DNA of 64,000 bases from Acidithiobacillus sp. AMEEHan. GTDB lineage: Bacteria > Pseudomonadota > Gammaproteobacteria > Acidithiobacillales > Acidithiobacillaceae. The notes beneath the pieces were generated by a model. It saw nothing but the letters and a program-made list of their open reading frames with translations, searched no databases and had not been told where the DNA came from. Both the position numbers and the translations under genes were made by a program. Of this stretch, positions 58,353 to 64,000 are shown in pieces. The stretch's first letter is position 1. Each line of letters starts with the position of its first letter. The stretch covers positions 928,001-992,000 of the forward strand of contig NZ_CP118747.1 in assembly GCF_030996345.1 (NCBI RefSeq). The letters run 5' to 3'.

Positions 58353-58464
58353 AGAGACAATATCTGGCAGAATTTTTGTGCAGAATAGCGCGGTCGATGT
58401 CGCGAGGGAACCAAGGGCGGTTCGCGGACTTGCCCGATGCCTTTGCGGACAGGATAATCAGGAC

Positions 58465-60338
58465 ATGAAAAATACCTTTTCTGTCATTGTGGTAGGAGGC
58501 GGCCACGCGGGCATTGAGGCAGCGGCGGCGGTGGCGCGCAGCGGCAGCCCCTGCCTGCTGCTCACGCAAAATATCGATACCATCGGCCAGATGTCCTGCA
58601 ATCCGGCCATTGGTGGTATCGGCAAGGGGCATCTGGTCAAGGAAATCGATGCCCTTGGTGGAATCATGGCGCGTGCCATCGATCGCGCCGGCATCCAATT
58701 TCGCATCCTCAATGCGCGCAAGGGACCAGCCGTGCGTGCCACGCGCGCCCAGGCCGATCGCAGCCTATACAAGCTGGCGGTGCGAGAGCTCCTGGAAGAG
58801 CTGCCACTGCTACAGATGTTTCAGGGCAGTGTGGGCGATCTGTTGGTAGAAGATGGCAGGATTGCAGGGGTGCGGCTCGAGAATGGCCAAGAATTTTTCG
58901 CTCGCGCAGTGATCCTGACCACCGGCACCTTTCTTGCCGGGCGCATCCACATCGGCGATCAAAGTTATCCCGCCGGACGCGCCGGGGACGCCCCGGCCAA
59001 TGCTCTGGCAGAACGCCTGCGCGCCCTCGGGTTTCCAGTGGCCCGACTGAAGACCGGCACCCCGCCGCGCATCGACGGGCGCAGCATTGATTACTCCGTG
59101 CTCGAAATCCAGCCCGGCGACGACCCGGCACCGCCCTTCTCCTTCCTGACGGAGCGCATCGAGGTCGAACAGCGCCCCTGCCACATCACCTATACCAATG
59201 CCGAGACCCATCGCATCATCGCCGACAACTTGCAGCATTCGGCCATGTATGGGGGCATATACAATCCAAGGGACCGCGCTACTGTCCCTCCATCGAAGAC
59301 AAGATCGTGCGCTTTGCTGACAAGGCGTCGCACCAGATCTTTCTCGAGCCCGAGGGGCTGCGCACCCGGGAAGTGTATCCCAATGGGATTTCTACCAGTC
59401 TGCCCTTTGCCGTGCAGGAGGCGCTGGTGCGCAGTATGCGCGGCCTCGAAGATGCCGTGTTGCTGCGTCCGGGCTACGCCATCGAGTATGACTATCTCGA
59501 TCCTCGTGCCCTGACCCGGGAGTTACAGAGCCAAGTTCTGCCGGGGCTTTTCTGCGCCGGACAGATCAACGGTACGACGGGCTACGAGGAGGCGGCAGCG
59601 CAGGGGCTCCTGGCCGGAATCAACGCAGCCCGCTGGGTGCGCGATGAGCCGGGCTGGTGCCCGGCACGGCATGAGGCGTATCTGGGAGTGATGGTGGATG
59701 ATCTGGTCACCCGGGGTCTGGATGAACCCTATCGAATGTTCACCAGTCGCGCGGAATATCGACTGCGCCTGCGGGAAGACAATGCCGACCAGCGACTGAC
59801 GCCGGTGGGCCGAGAGCTCGGCTTGGTGGATGAGGAACGCTGGCAGCGGTTTGTCGCCAAGCAGGAAGCGCTGCGCAGCGAACGGCAGCGCTTGGAATCC
59901 ACCCGTATCGGCGAAGATTCTCCGGCGGCACGAAACTTGGCCATGCGTCTGCCTCAACCCCTGCGCCGGGACCACAGCCTGTGGGAGTTGTTGCGTCGCC
60001 CAGAGCTGGGTTACGCCGAGCTGCTGGCAGATTGTGGCATCAGCGATCCGTTACCGGTCCCCCTGGCGGGAGTGCTGGAGATTGACTGCAAATATGCCGG
60101 CTATGTGCAGCGGCAAGAAGAAGAAGTGGAACGCAATCAACGCTGGGAGAGTATGGAAATTCCGGCTGATCTCGACTTTGCGGTCATTGCGGGCCTGTCG
60201 ACCGAAGTGCGTCAGCGTTTGCAGCAGCAACAGCCGCGCAGCGTGGGCGAGGCCAGTCGGATTCCCGGGGTGACGCCCGCCGCTGTTTCCCTGCTGTTGA
60301 TTCACGTGAAACGTCACCACTGGGCGGCGGCAAGTTAG
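58465..60338 (+). CDS. mnmG: tRNA uridine-5-carboxymethylaminomethyl modification enzyme MnmG (GidA), with an apparent frameshift
   Basis: MnmG with MnmE modifies the wobble uridine of several tRNAs using FAD and folate. The N-terminal part ([21 protein letters not shown], then [19 protein letters not shown]) is in one frame to about 59255. The C-terminal part ([28 protein letters not shown] onwards) is in the next frame. One extra G in the GGGGG run at 59251-59255 would give [16 protein letters not shown] and a 624-residue protein, close to the 629 of E. coli. Sequencing or assembly error is likely. The last codons include parS site 3. RsmG follows directly. Confidence 0.93.
60298..60313. 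promoter_or_regulatory. parS: parS site 3 (ParB binding), inside 3' end of mnmG
   Basis: TGATTCACGTGAAACG matches the parS consensus at 14 of 16 positions, with the TTCACGTGAA core intact. It encodes residues of the MnmG C-terminus (IHVKRH) and lies 760 bases upstream of parA, the usual place for parS near parAB. Confidence 0.85.
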
Positions 60339-61016
60339 GTGCCTGCCACTGCCTCGATGAATGACAACGCCCTGCGCCAGCGGCTTGATCAGGGGTTGCT
60401 CGATATGGGCCTTGACGGGGAAATCGATCCGCTGGCGCGCGAACGACTGCTCCGCTATCTGGAGGAGCTGATGTTGTGGAACCGGACGCATAATCTCACC
60501 GCGATCCGAGAACCCGCTGCAGCCATCTATCGGCATTTGCTGGATAGTTTGTCTTTGCTGCCCTTTTTGCCCTCTGGGCGCCCTGTGTACGATATCGGCA
60601 GTGGCGCCGGTTTGCCGGGCATCCCTTTGGCCATTGCTCGCCCGCAGCAGTCGTTCGTGCTGGTCGAGCCCGCGGGAAAGCGGGTTGCCTTTCTGCGTCA
60701 TGTTCTGCCGCTACTGGACCTGGAGCAGGTACGAATCTATCCGCAGCGTGCCGAGGAATTGCGTTACGTCGACCGCATGGTACTGGTCAGTCGCGCCACC
60801 GCTGCGCTCGCGGACTTCCTTGTCATGGTAGAGGGTTGCCTGCAGCCAGGGGTCGCGTTCTTGCTCGCCAAGGGGCCAGCTTGGGCGGAAGAACTGCGTG
60901 CGCTGCCCGCGGAGTGGGCGGCGCGTTTCGTGGCCCAGCCACTGGCCGTTCCTGGGCAACCGCCACGCTTTGCCCTCTGCGCCGAGCTGGGGGGAACGGG
61001 TCTTGCCAGTCACTAG
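60339..61016 (+). CDS. rsmG: 16S rRNA m7G527 methyltransferase RsmG (GidB)
   Basis: This 219-225-residue SAM methyltransferase has the binding motif YDIGSGAGLPGIPLAIARP and the LLDSLSLLP segment typical of RsmG. GTG 60339 follows the mnmG stop directly; ATG 60357 is an alternative. Position between mnmG and parA is standard. Loss of this enzyme gives low-level streptomycin resistance in other bacteria. Confidence 0.96.
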   Translation: MPATASMNDNALRQRLDQGLLDMGLDGEIDPLARERLLRYLEELMLWNRTHNLTAIREPAAAIYRHLLDSLSLLPFLPSGRPVYDIGSGAGLPGIPLAIARPQQSFVLVEPAGKRVAFLRHVLPLLDLEQVRIYPQRAEELRYVDRMVLVSRATAALADFLVMVEGCLQPGVAFLLAKGPAWAEELRALPAEWAARFVAQPLAVPGQPPRFALCAELGGTGLASH

Positions 61017-61070
61017 CCGGCTCCGCTGGCAATCGGTATCCTTGCGGAGCAAGGCGGAGAGAGGTAGAGC

Positions 61071-61826
61071 ATGCGGGTTGTGGCCATAGCCAACCAAAAA
61101 GGTGGAGTCGGAAAGACCACCACGGCGGTGAATCTCGCGGCGGCGGTGGCGGCGTTGGAGAAGCGCGTGCTGCTGATCGATCTGGATCCGCAGGGCAACG
61201 CCAGTACGAGTCTGGGTGCCGATAAAAGTCGTTGGCCCAATGTTTACCACTTGCTTTTGGGTGAAGCCGACCTGTCGGCCGCGCTGCAAGAATGTGGGGT
61301 CGTGTCCTTACTCGCCGCAAGCCCGGATCTCGCTGCTCTGGAAGTAGAGCTTGCCGATCAGGAAGGGCGCGAATTGCGTCTGCGCGATGCGCTGCGGGGT
61401 ACGCAGGGCTGGGATTACGTTTTTATCGACTGCCCGCCGTCGCTGGGTCTCCTGACTCTGAATGCCCTGGTTGCCGCCGATCGGGTGTTGATCCCGATGC
61501 AGTGTGAGTATTTCGCCCTGGAAGGCTTGACGCAGCTGCTCGACACCCTTCGCCGGGTGCGCGCTCAATTGCATCCAGGCTTGGAGGTGGACGGTCTCCT
61601 GCGTACCATGTTCGACGCCCGCAACCGCCTCTCTGCAGAGGTGAGCGGTGAGCTGGAGCGCCATTTTCCCGAACGCATGTACCGAGTCATCGTGCCCCGC
61701 AATGTACGCTTGGCCGAAGCCCCCAGTTTTGGTCAGCCAGTCATCCACTACGATCCACAGTGTGCCGGTGCCGACGCCTACCGGCAGTTGGCGCAAGAGT
61801 TTTTGCAACGGGAGCATCGCCCATGA
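61071..61826 (+). CDS. parA: Chromosome partitioning ATPase ParA (Soj)
   Basis: This 251-residue deviant Walker A ATPase begins VVAIANQKGGVGKTTTAVNLAA. It contains LLIDLDPQGNAS and FIDCPPSLGLLTLNAL, the hallmarks of chromosomal ParA. It binds DNA non-specifically and moves ParB-parS complexes. The parB start overlaps its stop by four bases. Confidence 0.97.
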   Translation: MRVVAIANQKGGVGKTTTAVNLAAAVAALEKRVLLIDLDPQGNASTSLGADKSRWPNVYHLLLGEADLSAALQECGVVSLLAASPDLAALEVELADQEGRELRLRDALRGTQGWDYVFIDCPPSLGLLTLNALVAADRVLIPMQCEYFALEGLTQLLDTLRRVRAQLHPGLEVDGLLRTMFDARNRLSAEVSGELERHFPERMYRVIVPRNVRLAEAPSFGQPVIHYDPQCAGADAYRQLAQEFLQREHRP

Positions 61827-62680
61827 GTAAGAAGCCCGCGGCGCTGGGTCGTGGCCTCGACGCCCTGTTTGCCGGTAACCGGGAGATCAGCACCCTGCGC
61901 AATCTACCTCTCGATCTCATCCATCCGGGTACACAGCAGGCGCGTAAACATTTTGACGAGGCCGCGCTCGCGGAGCTGGCCGAGTCCATCCGGGCGGAGG
62001 GCGTATTACAACCGATCCTGGTACGTGCCGATGGTGGTGGCGGTTACGAACTGCTCGCCGGGGAGCGGCGTTGGCGCGCAGCGCAGTTGGCCGAACTGAG
62101 GGAAATTCCCGCCCTGATCCGCGAGGCCTCCGAACAGCAGGCCCTGGTAATCGGTATCATCGAAAATATTCAGCGTCAGGATCTCGATCCCCTAGAGGAA
62201 GCCGCCGCCTTGCAGCGTCTGCTCGATGAGTTCCGTCTGAGTCACGATGCCCTGGCCCAAGCGCTGGGGCGCTCGCGAGCGGCCATCACCAACCAACTGC
62301 GCCTGCTGCGTCTCGATCCCTCTTTGGCACCACAACTACGCTCTGGCGCATTGACTGCGGGGCATGCGCGGACGCTATTGTCGCTGCCGCCCGCCGCACA
62401 GCGGCAGGCGGCGGCGGAGATCATCGCCAAAGGGATGAGCGTTCGCCAAGCGGAATTCTTGGCCAAAAACGTGCAGGAGCGCGAGAAGCGAGCTCCAGAA
62501 GACGTCGATCCTAACCTTGCCGCGTTGCTTGTCCAGCTGGAACAGACGTTCGGACTGCAAGTCCGCATCTCGCTGCGTCGCGAAGGGGGGGAGCTGCGCA
62601 TTCGCTGGCGCAACGCCGCCGAGGCCGCCGCCCTGTGGCAACGTCTGGGCGTGACGGAAGATTCGGTGCCCCTCTCTTGA
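61823..62680 (+). CDS. parB: Chromosome partitioning protein ParB (Spo0J)
   Basis: This 285-residue CTPase clamp loads at parS. It shows the N-terminal ParA-contact start (KKPAALGRGLDALF), the CTP-binding LLAGERRWRAAQLA and ENIQRQDLDPLEEA motifs, and a helix-turn-helix (SHDALAQALGRSRAAITNQLRLL) that reads parS. A C-terminal dimerisation region follows. Three parS sites in this window are its likely targets. Confidence 0.97.
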   Translation: MSKKPAALGRGLDALFAGNREISTLRNLPLDLIHPGTQQARKHFDEAALAELAESIRAEGVLQPILVRADGGGGYELLAGERRWRAAQLAELREIPALIREASEQQALVIGIIENIQRQDLDPLEEAAALQRLLDEFRLSHDALAQALGRSRAAITNQLRLLRLDPSLAPQLRSGALTAGHARTLLSLPPAAQRQAAAEIIAKGMSVRQAEFLAKNVQEREKRAPEDVDPNLAALLVQLEQTFGLQVRISLRREGGELRIRWRNAAEAAALWQRLGVTEDSVPLS

Positions 62681-62729
62681 CCTCGTCCGACGGCGTGTTT
62701 AGACTCCCTGCCAATTTGCGGTGAGGCCG

Positions 62730-63125
62730 ATGCCAGAAAAATCAACGATGGCCTCCTGGGCATTTTCGGCCTATGTCGGTCGAGTTGCTGCGTGGGTTTT
62801 GGTGTTGGCTTTGCTCGCCGCCGCCGTCTGTGCGTGGGGCTGGAACGCTCGAGAGGCCTGGGCCATTCTCTACGCCGCCTTTTTGAGCGTATTGAACATG
62901 CTCATTTTGGGAAGTCGCCTGTTAGCGCTCCCCGCCTCACCGGCTGCCGCCAGCGCGCGGCTGGGTGCGGCGGTGCTGCAGCGCTGGGTGCTCACCATCT
63001 TGGGTTTGCTGTTGGCTTTGGCCTGGTTGCACCTGCCGATCATCGGCCTGGTCATCGGGCTTCTGCTCGCACATTTTGTATATTTAGGCTTCATGTTGCG
63101 CGAGCGCAGCAAGAAAAGGAGATGA
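62730..63125 (+). CDS. atpI: ATP synthase subunit I (AtpI-like)
   Basis: This small membrane protein of about 131 residues has four hydrophobic segments and a basic end (LRERSKKRR). It directly precedes atpB by three bases, where AtpI is normally found, and is thought to help assemble the c-ring. Sequence conservation in the family is low, so assignment rests on topology and position. ATG 62730 is likely; ATG 62748 is also possible. Confidence 0.85.
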   Translation: MPEKSTMASWAFSAYVGRVAAWVLVLALLAAAVCAWGWNAREAWAILYAAFLSVLNMLILGSRLLALPASPAAASARLGAAVLQRWVLTILGLLLALAWLHLPIIGLVIGLLLAHFVYLGFMLRERSKKRR

Positions 63126-63878
<753 letters not shown>

Positions 63879-63923
63879 TTCCACTTTTCTGCTTTTATTT
63901 TGACATTCTGAGGAGTCTTTACC

Positions 63924-64000
63924 ATGGATGCACATACCATCATCGTTGCAGCGACTGCCATCGCCGTGGGTATCATCTTCGGTGCCGCTGGTCTCGGTTC
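63924..64000 (+). CDS. atpE: ATP synthase F0 subunit c, 5' part (cut by window end)
   Basis: Only the first 25 codons are in the window: MDAHTIIVAATAIAVGIIFGAAGLG. The Gly/Ala-rich first helix and the position 45 bases after atpB identify the c subunit of the proton-driven rotor. GAGGAG at about 63910 is the ribosome-binding site. The proton-binding acidic residue of helix 2 lies beyond the end. Confidence 0.93.
   Translation, partial: MDAHTIIVAATAIAVGIIFGAAGLG

Overview
The window reads as a chromosomal oriC-proximal segment of a GC-rich gammaproteobacterium-like autotroph, most probably from the Acidithiobacillia. The core gene order, the NtrY/NtrX pair behind rsmB, and the GltD-like/PyrK-like fused redox protein suggest this; the genus is an inference from gene content, not a database match. 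Coding density is very high. I see no rRNA, tRNA, insertion sequence, prophage or CRISPR array, and no gap over 300 bases.

Layout. (1) Positions 1-5720: the 3' part of dnaA, a candidate oriC, then dnaN-recF-gyrB with overlapping ends. (2) 5738-9259: a 1173-residue flavin/Fe-S oxidoreductase. (3) 9263-19895, minus strand: one sugar-uptake unit in the order ribokinase, ribose-type ABC importer, outer-membrane porin, glucose/CUT1-type ABC importer, sugar/H+ symporter. (4) 20116-23188, minus: two tandem MutS-family ATPases without a mismatch-recognition domain. (5) 23362-31296, plus: glpD-glpK-glpF-dhaK-dhaL-dhaM, a complete glycerol and dihydroxyacetone module that carries its own PTS enzyme I and HPr. 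(6) 31419-42338: a glycolate/glycerate-type cluster (glcDEF, a DUF1537 four-carbon acid kinase, a transketolase/phosphoketolase-like TPP enzyme, an IclR regulator, an MFS carrier, glycerate kinase). (7) 42469-50745, minus: LysM protein-dprA-smg-topA-fdxA-minCDE-corA. (8) 50821-57651, plus: def-fmt-rsmB-ntrY-ntrX-moaB. (9) 57648-58352, minus: a PilZ protein. (10) 58465-64000, plus: mnmG-rsmG-parA-parB-atpI-atpB-atpE (the last cut by the window end).

How the parts fit. Blocks 1, 7, 8 and 10 are replication, segregation, division-site placement, translation start and ATP synthase genes. Three ParB-type parS palindromes occur: one at each side of minCDE and one at the 3' end of mnmG, next to parAB. 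Blocks 3, 5 and 6 add about 33 kb of organic-carbon import and catabolism between gyrB and the Min operon. This would let a basically autotrophic cell use sugars, glycerol, dihydroxyacetone and glycolate, or salvage its own C2 and C3 by-products.

Two genes, the porin and mnmG, are broken by an apparent single-base loss in a homopolymer (A6 and G5). Restoring one base in each rebuilds a normal protein. Assembly error is the simplest explanation, though phase variation is possible for the porin.
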